41,806 nucleotides of DNA from Chthonomonadales bacterium (lineage in GTDB: Bacteria; Armatimonadota; Chthonomonadetes; Chthonomonadales; CAJBBX01), in the NCBI GenBank assembly GCA_012517255.1, contig JAAYVH010000087.1, positions 1-41,806 on the forward strand, read 5' to 3'. The notes under the pieces are model-generated. The model saw only the letters and a list, made by a program, of their open reading frames with translations. It was not told where the DNA came from and made no database searches. This document shows positions 16,889-25,626 of this stretch, one piece after another (position 1 is the first letter of the stretch; each line of letters opens with the position of its first letter). Both the position numbers and the translations under genes were made by a program.

Positions 16889-18979
16889 ATGAGCGACCCC
16901 ATCCCATCTCACGCTAACCGCCTGATCCTCGAGACAAGCCCGTACCTCCTGCAGCATGCCCATAACCCGGTGGACTGGTATCCATGGGGACCTGAGGCGT
17001 TCGCCGCCGCGCGCCAGCGAGATGTCCCCATTCTGCTGTCCGTCGGATATTCCGCATGCCACTGGTGCCACGTCATGGAGAGGGAGAGCTTCGAGGACGC
17101 TGTGACCGCGGACCTGATGAACCGGAACTTCGTGTGCGTGAAGGTTGATCGCGAAGAACGGCCCGATGTGGACGCTCTCTACATGCACGCGACACAGGCC
17201 ATGGCCGGCCATGGAGGCTGGCCCATGACCGTGTTCTTGACCCCCGAAGGCCGTCCTTTCTATGCAGGCACCTACTACCCACCGGAGCCGCGCCACGGTA
17301 TGCCTTCCTTCCGTCAGGTACTCAACGGTGTTGCTGACGCATGGGCGAACATGCGCGGCGCCATCGCGACGCAGGCAGAGAGCATCGCCCGCGATTTCCG
17401 CGCTGCGCTCCAGCAGACCAGCGCGCCCGAAGCGCTCAACGACACCATCGCGACTGCCGCCATCGCCAGTCTGGAGCGGCGGTTCGACCGCGTGCACGGC
17501 GGTTTCGGGGGCGCGCCGAAGTTTCCGCAGCCCATGCTGCTCGACTTCCTTCTCAGACACGCTCGCAGAACAGGTCGTGACAGCGCGCTGAGCATGGCGC
17601 TGCACACGCTCGATGCCATGGCCGCCGGCGGCATTCGCGATCACGTCGGGGGCGGCTTCCACCGCTACTCGGTAGATGCCGAATGGCTCGTGCCACACTT
17701 CGAGAAGATGCTCTATGACAATGCGCAGCTGGCAACGGTCTATGTGCGAGCCTGGCGCCGGACCGACGAAGCACAATATCTCGCAGTCGCAGAGAGCGTT
17801 CTCGACTACGTGCGCACGGAAATGACCCTGCCATGCGGCGGATTCATGGCTGCGCAGGATGCCGACAGCGAGGGCGAGGAAGGCTTGTACTACACCTGGA
17901 CACCGGATGAGCTTGGCAGCGTCCTCGGCGACGATGCAGAGGAAGCGTGCCGACTTCTCGGTGTGACGCCGACGGGGCATCTGGAGGGGCGGAGCATAGT
18001 TCATCGTCCTGTCGTCGTCGAGGATGAGGCGCGCGTTCAGGGCTGGCTTCGGGCCCTCGCGGAAGCCCGCCGCAGGCGCATCCCGCCGACTACCGACTGC
18101 AAGGTCATCGCATCGTGGAACGGCTTGATGCTCTCCGCATTCGCGGAGGCGGCTCTGACGACAGGCCGATCCGACTACCTGCAGACCGCGATCAACAACG
18201 GCATCTTCCTCTTCGACCAGATGTGCGACGCAGATGACAGGGGACGGCTGCGCATCTTCCACAGCGGCATCGAAGTGCGTGACGAGTCGCCGCACCATCC
18301 GACGGCTGTGGTGTCTACGTTTCGCGTGTCCCCTGTGGAAGGGTTCCTCGACGACTATGCCATGGCCGCATCGGGTCTGCTCGACCTCTATCAGGCATCC
18401 GGCGACATGCGCTGGTACGAGCTCGCCCGCGCGCTCACCGAAACCATGTTGGAGGCGTTCGCGTCTGGCGGCCCGCTGCTCCATGCGGTAGCGCCCGAAG
18501 CGTGCGAGCTGTTTGCCAATCCTCTGCCGACCGAAGACAACGCGGTGCCTTCCGGCAACGCCGTTGCGGCCGAGTTGTTCCTGCGCATGGCAGCGCTGAC
18601 TGCCGATATGCGCTATGAGACCGCCGGCGTCGCGGCCCTGCGCGTCATGGCAGCCGACATGGCCCGCCATCCGATGGCGTTCGGACGATGGCTCTGTGCG
18701 TTGGAGGATTGGCTCCAACGGCTCATCACGGTGACGATCGCCGGCGACACCGAGGACCCTCGAACGCATGCGCTGCTGGAGGTCGTCCGGCTGCGCTACG
18801 GCCCCGATCTGCTCATCGCTCGAGCAATCCCTGAGATCGCCAGTCCCGCCATCACCGCGGGCAGGGAGCCGGTGAACGGGCGGCCTGCAGCCTATGTGTG
18901 TGTCGGCGGGTCCTGCCTGGCGCCTGCCACGGACGCGAACATGCTGGCGGCCGCTCTGGACGATCTACGCTCCCGTTAG
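16889..18979 (+). CDS. Thioredoxin-domain protein of the DUF255 / YyaL (spermatogenesis-associated protein 20) family
   Basis: Protein of 696 residues, the normal length. The N-terminal thioredoxin-like domain begins [21 protein letters not shown] and carries the CHWC redox motif (57-60) followed by [10 protein letters not shown]. Residues from about 180 onward form an (alpha/alpha)-barrel region like N-acylglucosamine epimerase or cellobiose epimerase, with [17 protein letters not shown] and [13 protein letters not shown]. The biochemical role of the family is not established. The ribosome binding site is weak. A hairpin lies just after the stop (18985-19009). Confidence 0.95.
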   Translation: MSDPIPSHANRLILETSPYLLQHAHNPVDWYPWGPEAFAAARQRDVPILLSVGYSACHWCHVMERESFEDAVTADLMNRNFVCVKVDREERPDVDALYMHATQAMAGHGGWPMTVFLTPEGRPFYAGTYYPPEPRHGMPSFRQVLNGVADAWANMRGAIATQAESIARDFRAALQQTSAPEALNDTIATAAIASLERRFDRVHGGFGGAPKFPQPMLLDFLLRHARRTGRDSALSMALHTLDAMAAGGIRDHVGGGFHRYSVDAEWLVPHFEKMLYDNAQLATVYVRAWRRTDEAQYLAVAESVLDYVRTEMTLPCGGFMAAQDADSEGEEGLYYTWTPDELGSVLGDDAEEACRLLGVTPTGHLEGRSIVHRPVVVEDEARVQGWLRALAEARRRRIPPTTDCKVIASWNGLMLSAFAEAALTTGRSDYLQTAINNGIFLFDQMCDADDRGRLRIFHSGIEVRDESPHHPTAVVSTFRVSPVEGFLDDYAMAASGLLDLYQASGDMRWYELARALTETMLEAFASGGPLLHAVAPEACELFANPLPTEDNAVPSGNAVAAELFLRMAALTADMRYETAGVAALRVMAADMARHPMAFGRWLCALEDWLQRLITVTIAGDTEDPRTHALLEVVRLRYGPDLLIARAIPEIASPAITAGREPVNGRPAAYVCVGGSCLAPATDANMLAAALDDLRSR

Positions 18980-18984
18980 GTACT

Positions 18985-19009
18985 CTCAGTCCGAAAGGGC
19001 GCGACTGAG
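18985..19009. other. Hairpin after the DUF255 gene
   Basis: A perfect 7-base inverted repeat (CTCAGTC / GACTGAG) with an 11-base loop begins six bases after the stop codon. No T-run follows, so classical Rho-independent termination is doubtful. It may protect the 3' end or separate the next transcription unit. Confidence 0.45.
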
Positions 19010-19030
19010 CGGCAGTCGCGGCGTCAATGC

Positions 19031-19984
19031 ATGGACTGGGACTTCCTCAAAGAGCTGACCGATACTCTTTCGGTGGCCACCGCCTGCGAGCCGGTGATGG
19101 CCCTTGCCGCCGACTGGTTAGGCGACGCCTATGCACGTACGGACGGACAGGATTCCTTCGCCCTGTTCACGCAGCGCGGCGCCTCCATCGCCGACCTGCG
19201 CTACGTGATGGTTGCGCACGTGGATGAGATCGGCGGCTGCGTTCTCTCGGAGGATAGTGGCGGCTGGTTCCGAGCTCGCTGCTGGGGCTGCTCGCCTTCG
19301 CTGTTCACACGGCACGGCCTGCAAGCCATGGACTACCTATCGGCGTCCCACGCTGAGGCATTCGCCATCGAAAGCGGGCTGGATGTCGTGGGGGGCGAGC
19401 TGCGGCTCCGCGTGCGAGGAGACGGCATTCGCCCCTACCGAACCGTGTTTGCGTTCGATACGAGAGGCGCCATCGAGGGTGGCTTCATCGAGGGCAAGGC
19501 GCTCGATCCTCGGGCAACGGCGTTCTCGGCGCTTGCAGCGCTGCGCCGGCTGAATGATCCCCGGGCGGGCGTTCTGCTGGTGATGGCCGAGGAGTGCTTC
19601 ATGGATGCCGCACGCAAGGCCGTGACGTTCCTGCAGCGCCATGCCCCGAGCCTCCGGCTCATTGCCAACGCCGACGTACCGTCCGTCGCCAATCTGGACG
19701 GCGCTGACCTCGCCATTCCGGCCATACGCCCGTTCGAGGGCCGCAACCTTGTGGACCCCGGTTTTGGCATGAGAACCTCCGAACGGCTGGCCGCCGACGG
19801 CGTGGTCCATCATCTTACTGGCGCCCGATCGGGCAGCCAGACCGCCCTGTTCGCGCCGCTTGCTCCCACCGTCTCCGTAGCCCTCCCCGGCGACGGCATT
19901 CACACCGAGCGGGCGCGTATGTCGCTTACCGGCATCGAGCGGTGCACGGATCTACTCGCAGCGCTGGGGAGCCATGCGCTGTGA
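19031..19984 (+). CDS. M42-family-like metallo-aminopeptidase homologue
   Basis: Protein of 317 residues related to the M42 glutamyl/deblocking aminopeptidases, probably cytoplasmic. The di-metal ligand positions can be traced: His63 and Asp65 in VAHVDEIGG, the bridging Asp159 in GKALDPRAT, the Glu-Glu pair 187-188 in MAEECF, Asp215 in NADVPS and His291 in GDGIHTERA. The usual DDR is DPR and HSP is HTE, so it is a divergent member that could be active on something other than ordinary peptides. The start ATG 19031 has no strong ribosome binding site; ATG 19027 is out of frame. The stop overlaps the GTG of the HAD gene as GTGA. Confidence 0.75.
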   Translation: MDWDFLKELTDTLSVATACEPVMALAADWLGDAYARTDGQDSFALFTQRGASIADLRYVMVAHVDEIGGCVLSEDSGGWFRARCWGCSPSLFTRHGLQAMDYLSASHAEAFAIESGLDVVGGELRLRVRGDGIRPYRTVFAFDTRGAIEGGFIEGKALDPRATAFSALAALRRLNDPRAGVLLVMAEECFMDAARKAVTFLQRHAPSLRLIANADVPSVANLDGADLAIPAIRPFEGRNLVDPGFGMRTSERLAADGVVHHLTGARSGSQTALFAPLAPTVSVALPGDGIHTERARMSLTGIERCTDLLAALGSHAL

Positions 19985-20886
19985 CAACACGTCAGGAATC
20001 ACGCGACCGCATGAACGAGCCGCCACCGCCGGCAGCAGTCTGCCTGCCGCCGCCTGATCTGACTGCCACCATCGAGATCATCCGAAAGCCGGAGAGGCAC
20101 CTGCCCCTCCGTTTCGCTCTCTTCGATTTCGACGGTACCCTCTCGCTGATACGCGAGGGCTGGCAAGGGGTCATGATCCCCTACTTCGTCGAGGTGCTGC
20201 AGGAAACGGGCACAGACGAGACCACGGAAGCGCTCGAGGCGATCGTCCGCGAGTTCGTGACCCGCCTGACGGGAAAGCAGACCATCTACCAGTGCTTCGC
20301 CCTGGCGGATGAAGTCGAACGCCGGGGCGGCAGGCCTCTCGATGCACTGACCTATAAGCATGAGTACCTGCGTCGGCTGTGGGAGCGCATCGCCCATCGC
20401 GTGGAGGCGCTGAAGTCGGGCGAAGCAGACCCCGACACGATGCTGGTGAGGGGCTCCCGCCCGCTCCTCGAGGCTCTGCGTGAGCGCGGAGTGACGTGCT
20501 ACCTCGCAAGCGGCACCGATATTGCGTATGTGCGAGACGAAGCTGCCGCGCTCAAGATAGACGGCTACTTTGGTCCACACATCTACGGGGCGCTCGACGA
20601 CTACAAGAACTTCTCCAAGCAGATGATCATCGACCGCATCCTGCGCGAAAACGACCTCCACGGCACCGAGCTCATCGTGATCGGCGACGGTTACGTCGAG
20701 ATCGAGAACGGCCGAAGCGTCGGCGGGAGGACTCTGGGGGTCGCATCCGATGAGGCCCATCCGGGCGGCCTCGACGAATGGAAGCGCGCGCGACTGATCG
20801 GCGCCGGAGCCGACGCTATCGTGCGCGATTTCGCCGATCTTCCCACGCTGTTATCCTATCTGTTCGGACAGGGAGCCACGCCATGA
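19981..20886 (+). CDS. HAD-superfamily phosphatase
   Basis: Haloacid-dehalogenase-like hydrolase, 301 residues. Motif I is DFDGT (49-53). Motif II is probably the Ser or Thr in YLASGTD, motif III a Lys in DDYKNFSKQ, and motif IV IGDGYVEIENG. The cap is helical (about residues 65-150), as in phosphoglycolate-phosphatase types. GTG 19981 overlaps the M42 stop as GTGA and has GGGGAG nine bases upstream; ATG 20011 is an alternative. Its own TGA overlaps the next ATG as ATGA, so M42, HAD and Gfo/Idh are translated in a coupled way. The substrate is probably a sugar phosphate, by context. Confidence 0.88.
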   Translation: MTTRQESRDRMNEPPPPAAVCLPPPDLTATIEIIRKPERHLPLRFALFDFDGTLSLIREGWQGVMIPYFVEVLQETGTDETTEALEAIVREFVTRLTGKQTIYQCFALADEVERRGGRPLDALTYKHEYLRRLWERIAHRVEALKSGEADPDTMLVRGSRPLLEALRERGVTCYLASGTDIAYVRDEAAALKIDGYFGPHIYGALDDYKNFSKQMIIDRILRENDLHGTELIVIGDGYVEIENGRSVGGRTLGVASDEAHPGGLDEWKRARLIGAGADAIVRDFADLPTLLSYLFGQGATP

Positions 20887-22325
20887 ACACCGTGCGTATC
20901 TTCGACACACCGCGGCGGATCAAGCTCGGCATCTGGGGTCTGGGACGAGGTCTGCATCTATCGGGTCCCTGCGACGCTCTGAACTTCGATGTCGTGGCCG
21001 GGCTCGATTTCAACGCATCCATGCGGGCGGATTTCGCGCGCCGTTTCCCGGGAGCTCTCGTCACCGACGATCTCGACTCGTTCCTGGGCTCCGACTGCGA
21101 GGCAGTGCTTCTGGCGTCGTTCTTCCCCAACCATGCGGATGACGCGATTCGATGCCTCGAAGCTGGGAAGCATGTGCTCTCCGAGGTCACAGCGTTCATG
21201 ACCATCGCCGACGCCGTGCGCCTCATCGAGACTGTCGAGAAGACGGGCCTCGTCTACCAGATGGCGGAGAACTATCCCTATTCGGCCCCGAACATGTGGC
21301 TCGCGCGCAAGTGGCGCGAAGGGCTGTTCGGCGAGCTCATGTACGGCGAGTACGAATACGTCCATGAGGTGCTGACGCTCGGTTTCACCCACATTAACGG
21401 CGAGCCGATCATGCCGGGCCACCGGGTCCATGCATGGCGGAGCTGGCTGAACTTCCACTACTACAACACCCACTCGCTTGGGCCGATCATGCACATCACC
21501 CAGACGCGCCCCGAGACCGTGGCCGCCCTGCCCGGAACGGTGCGCTTGCCCGGCTATGTGGTCCGCAATGCCAGGGGCATGGGGGGCGTGACGCCTTCGC
21601 TGATCCGCATGTCGAACGGCTGCCTTGTCCGCAACCTCATGGGAGCAACCACCAACGACTCGCACATCCAGCGGCTGTGGGGAACTCGCGGATCGGCGGA
21701 GCAGATCGAGGGACGTCTCCTCCTTCGCCTCGGCGGGCACGGGTCGGCCCCCAAGTGCGAGGTCCGACCGCAGCTAGATGAGCTGGGCCAAATGGCAGCC
21801 AGAACCGGCCACGGCGGCGGCGACTTCTGGGTGCTCTACCACTTCGCCCGTGAGATACTGGAAGGCGTGCCCGGGCCTTTCGACGTCTACACATCCGCCG
21901 ATTGCACCATCGCGGGCATACAGGCCTATCGGTCGCAGTTGCAGGGCGGCAGTCCTCTTCCAGTCCCTGATCTGCGCGACAAGTCCCAGCGTGACCGGTA
22001 CCGCGATGATACGTTCCGTCAGGATGCCTACGATGCCGACGCCGGGCCGTTCGGGAGCCCGAATCCTGCGCCGCCTGCGGATCGTTTCACCACCGTCATG
22101 CGTGACTTGATCGCAGCCACGAACGCCGTCTGCGCCTATCGTCACTGGTCGGAGGTCGCATCGGACATAGCCGACGCCGAGCTGCTCGATCGCCTCAGGG
22201 TCGAGGCTGAAGCCGCCTCGCCGGCCCTTGCAGCATCCCGCGAGCAGGCCGAAGCCATCATCGCAGCCTATCCCTCCAGCGATGCCGCCCGCATCCTGCG
22301 CGAGGTTCTGAGCCGAACCGCCTGA
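20883..22325 (+). CDS. Gfo/Idh/MocA-family protein with lost EKP motif and long C-terminus
   Basis: Protein of 480 residues. The N-terminal Rossmann domain begins IKLGIWGLGRGLH (13-25). The place of the conserved EKP reads Glu-Val-Thr (101-103), so the catalytic Lys is absent. It has a long middle and C-terminal region (residues about 290-480) beyond the usual 340-390 length, with a helical tail rich in Ala and Glu. ATG 20883 overlaps the HAD stop (ATGA) with AGGGAG upstream. The coupling suggests a shared pathway with the HAD phosphatase and the following SSS transporter. A binding or isomerase role is as likely as a dehydrogenase role. Confidence 0.82.
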   Translation: MNTVRIFDTPRRIKLGIWGLGRGLHLSGPCDALNFDVVAGLDFNASMRADFARRFPGALVTDDLDSFLGSDCEAVLLASFFPNHADDAIRCLEAGKHVLSEVTAFMTIADAVRLIETVEKTGLVYQMAENYPYSAPNMWLARKWREGLFGELMYGEYEYVHEVLTLGFTHINGEPIMPGHRVHAWRSWLNFHYYNTHSLGPIMHITQTRPETVAALPGTVRLPGYVVRNARGMGGVTPSLIRMSNGCLVRNLMGATTNDSHIQRLWGTRGSAEQIEGRLLLRLGGHGSAPKCEVRPQLDELGQMAARTGHGGGDFWVLYHFAREILEGVPGPFDVYTSADCTIAGIQAYRSQLQGGSPLPVPDLRDKSQRDRYRDDTFRQDAYDADAGPFGSPNPAPPADRFTTVMRDLIAATNAVCAYRHWSEVASDIADAELLDRLRVEAEAASPALAASREQAEAIIAAYPSSDAARILREVLSRTA

Positions 22326-22344
22326 GCGCAGGCAGGAAGCGCTC
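22324..22344. other. Hairpin overlapping the Gfo/Idh stop
   Basis: A perfect 6-base inverted repeat (GAGCGC / GCGCTC) with a 9-base loop starts in the TGA stop codon at 22323-22325 and ends 24 bases before the SSS transporter ATG. There is no T-tract. It could limit read-through or tune expression of the transporter. Confidence 0.4.
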
Positions 22345-22367
22345 TGGCGGGGCGCGAACCGAGCGCC

Positions 22368-23885
22368 ATGAACCATAACCTACCGATTACCGACATCGTG
22401 GTGCTGGTGGCCTACCTATCCGGCATCGTGGGCGTGGGCCTGTATTTCTCCCGGCGCAACCGGAGCGCCGATCAGTACGTCACCGCAGGACGCACATTCC
22501 CCGGCTGGGCGGTCGGCATGTCCATGTTCGGCTCCTACATCAGCAGCATCAGTTTCCTGGCCAACCCTGGGAAGGCCTTTCACGACAACTGGTGCGCCGC
22601 GGGCTTCACCGTAGCGACGCCGATCGGCCTGCTCATCGCCACGCGCTGGTTCTGCGATTTCTACCGCAAGGGCGGCGTGGTGTCGGCCTACGACCATCTC
22701 GAGCACCGGTTCGGCCCATGGGCAAGGACCTACGCCGTGGTCTGCTACCTGCTGCTGCAGATGGGACGCATGGGCATGATCACGTTCTTGCTCGCCAAGG
22801 CCGTCGTGCCGCTGCTGGCAGGAGGAGAGGCGCCTGGCTGGCTCATGCCGGCGATCATCATCGCGACCGGCGCCCTGATGACAGGCTACACCCTGGCAGG
22901 CGGCATACAGGCGGTCGTGTGGACCGGCGTCGTCCAGGCTTGCGTGCTCATCGCAGGACCGATCATTTGCGTCATCGTGTTGATCATGGGCATGCCAGGC
23001 GGCGCGCCGGAGGTCTTCCGGATCGCCCACGAAAACGGCAAGTTCGGCTTCGGTCCGTATGACGCCTCGCTGCTGCATCAGACCTTCGGGCTGGTCGTCC
23101 TGAACGCCATCATCGAGCATATGCGCAACTGGGGCGTCGATCAGAGCTATGTCCAGCGCTACATCAGCGCCAAGAGCGACTCGGAAGCGCGCAAGAGCAT
23201 CTGGATCGCCGGACTGATGTACATGCCTGTCGGTTTCTTCTTCTTCTTCATCGGTTCGGCGCTGTTCGCCTACTACAAGGTACAGCCCGATCTCCTGCCT
23301 GCGACGCTGGATGTCGCCAAGGACCCCGACGCCGTCTTCCCCTACTTCATCACCCATCAGTTGCCTGCGGGGCTGAGCGGCCTTGTCATTGCCGCCATCT
23401 TCGCGGCCTCCATGGACACCAACCTGAACAGCATGGCCACCCTCACGCTCCACGACGTCTACAAGCGCTACTTCAGACCGCAGGCAGGCGACCGGGAGTC
23501 CCTTCGCGTGCTCTACGCAGCCACGCTGTTCTGGGGGATCATGTGCATCGGCTTCGCGCTCATCATGACCCTGAAGATCGGGCCGACCATAGACTTCGGC
23601 TGGAAAGTCGGCGGTCTTCTCGGCGGCGGCATGCTGGGGCTGTTCCTGCTGGGCCTCCTGACGCGCGCCGGAAACGGCGCTGCGGTTGCCGGCGTTCTGG
23701 TCGGCGTCCTCTTAATCCTGTGGATGACCCTCTCGAAGATGCCCGTATGGCCGAAGGCCTGGAGCGGGGCCGTGAGCCCCATCCACGACCTCGCCATACC
23801 CGTCGCAGGCACCCTCGCCGTCCTGATTGTGGGGAGCATAGGAGGAGCCATCCGAGGCAGGCAATCCGTCCGATCTGCGGGATAG
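22368..23885 (+). CDS. Sodium:solute symporter (SSS family)
   Basis: Inner-membrane Na-coupled symporter, 505 residues, with about 13 membrane segments beginning at residues 8-27. It has the SSS-type early region SADQYVTAGRTFPGWAVGMSMFGSYISSISFL and GYTLAGGIQAVVWTGVVQ, plus the later AAIFAASMDTNLNSMATLTLHDVYKR, all typical of the family (compare SGLT, PutP, NanT types). The solute cannot be read from sequence; a sugar, sialic acid or small organic acid is consistent with the upstream oxidoreductase and phosphatase. The gap from the preceding gene is only 42 bases. It is convergent with the aldolase gene across 28 bases with no clear terminator. Confidence 0.93.
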   Translation: MNHNLPITDIVVLVAYLSGIVGVGLYFSRRNRSADQYVTAGRTFPGWAVGMSMFGSYISSISFLANPGKAFHDNWCAAGFTVATPIGLLIATRWFCDFYRKGGVVSAYDHLEHRFGPWARTYAVVCYLLLQMGRMGMITFLLAKAVVPLLAGGEAPGWLMPAIIIATGALMTGYTLAGGIQAVVWTGVVQACVLIAGPIICVIVLIMGMPGGAPEVFRIAHENGKFGFGPYDASLLHQTFGLVVLNAIIEHMRNWGVDQSYVQRYISAKSDSEARKSIWIAGLMYMPVGFFFFFIGSALFAYYKVQPDLLPATLDVAKDPDAVFPYFITHQLPAGLSGLVIAAIFAASMDTNLNSMATLTLHDVYKRYFRPQAGDRESLRVLYAATLFWGIMCIGFALIMTLKIGPTIDFGWKVGGLLGGGMLGLFLLGLLTRAGNGAAVAGVLVGVLLILWMTLSKMPVWPKAWSGAVSPIHDLAIPVAGTLAVLIVGSIGGAIRGRQSVRSAG

Positions 23886-23913
23886 ACCCTGGAGGTCCGA
23901 AGCTCGCCTCGAT

Positions 23914-24822
23914 TCAGCCCTCGGGGATGCGGTCCGCCGTGCCTTCGAGGGCCAGCTCATCGCGGATGACCTGGGTTGTGGCCTCGTACACAGCCCTTCG
24001 AGCGGCGTCGGGACCTGAGGGAATCGCGGCCTCATAGGCCTGACGCAGGGTCGTGCCGACGTTGATTTTTGCGATGCCATTGCGCATCCCTTCATGCAGG
24101 GACTCGCGCCGAATGCCGCTGCCGCCATGCAGAACCAGGGGCACCCGTGTGGCCGACACAAGCTTCTGCAAATGCGGAATGCTCAGGCGCGCCGCGGGCT
24201 TCTTCTGGCTCTTGGCAGCGCCCGAGATGGCCCCATGGATGTTGCCCACGGCGACCGACAGCCAGTCCACGCCCGTCAGCTCCACAAACCGGCGCGCCTC
24301 ATCCACGTCGGTGAAACCGCGGCCCGAAGCGAAAAGCTCTTCGTAGTCCGGGAGCGGGCCGCTTTCATGTCCCAGCACAGCGCCGAGCTCAGCCTCTGCC
24401 GGAATACCGGCCTCATGGGCGGCGTGAACCACGCGGCGCGTCGCCTCGACGTTCTCCTCGAAGGCAAGCCTCGATCCGTCCACCATAACGGAGTCGTATC
24501 CCAGTGCGATGGCTTCCTCGATGATCGCCATGTAATCGACGGCGAGCAGGTCCTCGTCAATCACGGGCGTATGATCGAGGTGCAGGCGCGTGAAACGCTC
24601 GTCCTTGACGCGCTCGTACTCCTCGCGCACCGGTCGAGGCCCGCCGGCCTCGAACTTCTCCCATTCGAGGCGCGCCACGGCGACGAAGCCGAAGCAGCGC
24701 GTGTCGCGCAACGCCTGAACGACCGGCTCGATCATGGGCAAATAGGGCACATTGAAAGCAGGGATGGCGAAGCCGGCGGCATGCGCCCGGCGGATGACGG
24801 CGGCTGATGTCGGTCTGGTCAT
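23914..24822 (-). CDS. Class II fructose-bisphosphate aldolase family protein (GatY/KbaY-like)
   Basis: Zn-dependent aldolase barrel, 302 residues. HLDH at 81-84 holds the catalytic Asp and a zinc His, VMVDGS (112-117) and the Glu in AEAELG (about 143) follow, and the other zinc His residues are in GNIHG (His196) and LHGGSGI (His232); NVGT is at 254-257. It could cleave fructose- or tagatose-1,6-bisphosphate or a related ketose phosphate. The residue AFNVPY near the N-terminus is typical. It is the last gene in a minus-strand set with the methyltransferase and the Tat/lipoprotein glycosidase, 57 bases after the methyltransferase. Confidence 0.92.
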   Translation of the reverse strand: MTRPTSAAVIRRAHAAGFAIPAFNVPYLPMIEPVVQALRDTRCFGFVAVARLEWEKFEAGGPRPVREEYERVKDERFTRLHLDHTPVIDEDLLAVDYMAIIEEAIALGYDSVMVDGSRLAFEENVEATRRVVHAAHEAGIPAEAELGAVLGHESGPLPDYEELFASGRGFTDVDEARRFVELTGVDWLSVAVGNIHGAISGAAKSQKKPAARLSIPHLQKLVSATRVPLVLHGGSGIRRESLHEGMRNGIAKINVGTTLRQAYEAAIPSGPDAARRAVYEATTQVIRDELALEGTADRIPEG

Positions 24823-24879
24823 GGATGGCCTTTCTTGATGCTTCGTTCTACGACGTCGGCATTCGGCGCTGGATGCCCT

Positions 24880-25626
24880 TCAGGGGTGAACGCCGCAGAA
24901 CATCTCGCGCGGACCTTCATGGAACGTGCTGTGCTCATAGGGGACCGCATATGCCTCAAAGCCTACCTCACGCAGCGCGCGAAGCCAGTCGAGCCGCGAG
25001 AACAGACCGAACTGGTGCGTCTCCTGGATGCCCCTGATCCCGCTGCCGTCCTTCAGTACATAGGCGAAGACGATGCGATAGGATGTCGCGCCGGCGTCGG
25101 CAGGGAGCGTCCATGAGAGATACCGCATCGCCCGGTCCGGCCCATCGTGACCACCGTGATCCGTGGATGGCACGAAGGTCTCTCGGGTGAAGTCGGGCAC
25201 GAAGAGCGCAGCGCCTCCGGCAGCCAGATGCTCATGGGCCGTCCGGAGCGCGGCCCGCAGGTCGTCATAGGTCAGCATGTATCCGATGGCATCGTGCACG
25301 AACACCCCATCGAAGCGCCGATTCAGCCGGAGCGTCCGCATGTCGCCCAGCACGTGCTCACACTCCGGGTTCAGCGCCTCGCTGACGGCGAGCATCGCCG
25401 GAGAGATGTCGGTGAGCGTCATGCAGAAGTCCCGCTTCAGATGGAGCGCATTGTTGCCGCCGCCTGCGCCCAGTTCGAGCACGCATACAACAGACCGACG
25501 GCTGTACGCTCGTATCGTGTCTCGGAAGATGCCTGCTTCCTCGGCGTAGTCTGCCGGGTCGGACATGAGCGGCCACCACGACGCCAGCTCGGAGTACATC
25601 AGCAACCGGTCAGACACGGGCGCCAT
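24880..25626 (-). CDS. Class I SAM-dependent methyltransferase
   Basis: Soluble methyltransferase of 248 residues. Motif I is VLELGAGGGNNALHLK (49-64), followed by the acidic end of strand 2 at TDIS and the motif around DMRTLRLNRRFDGVFVHDAI. The N-terminal LMYSELASWWPLMS is typical of small-molecule methyltransferases of this branch. It overlaps the upstream glycosidase gene by 17 bases. ATG 25626 is directly next to its AGG, so GTG 25617, with GAGG nine bases upstream, may be the true start. The substrate is unknown. Confidence 0.88.
   Translation of the reverse strand: MAPVSDRLLMYSELASWWPLMSDPADYAEEAGIFRDTIRAYSRRSVVCVLELGAGGGNNALHLKRDFCMTLTDISPAMLAVSEALNPECEHVLGDMRTLRLNRRFDGVFVHDAIGYMLTYDDLRAALRTAHEHLAAGGAALFVPDFTRETFVPSTDHGGHDGPDRAMRYLSWTLPADAGATSYRIVFAYVLKDGSGIRGIQETHQFGLFSRLDWLRALREVGFEAYAVPYEHSTFHEGPREMFCGVHP

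Noticed and set aside
16586-18769. Open frame of 727 codons on the minus strand
   Set aside because: It lies opposite the DUF255 gene, whose plus-strand protein has clear family motifs. Its own translation is rich in His, Arg and Gly with no domain, as expected for an antisense frame in GC-rich DNA.
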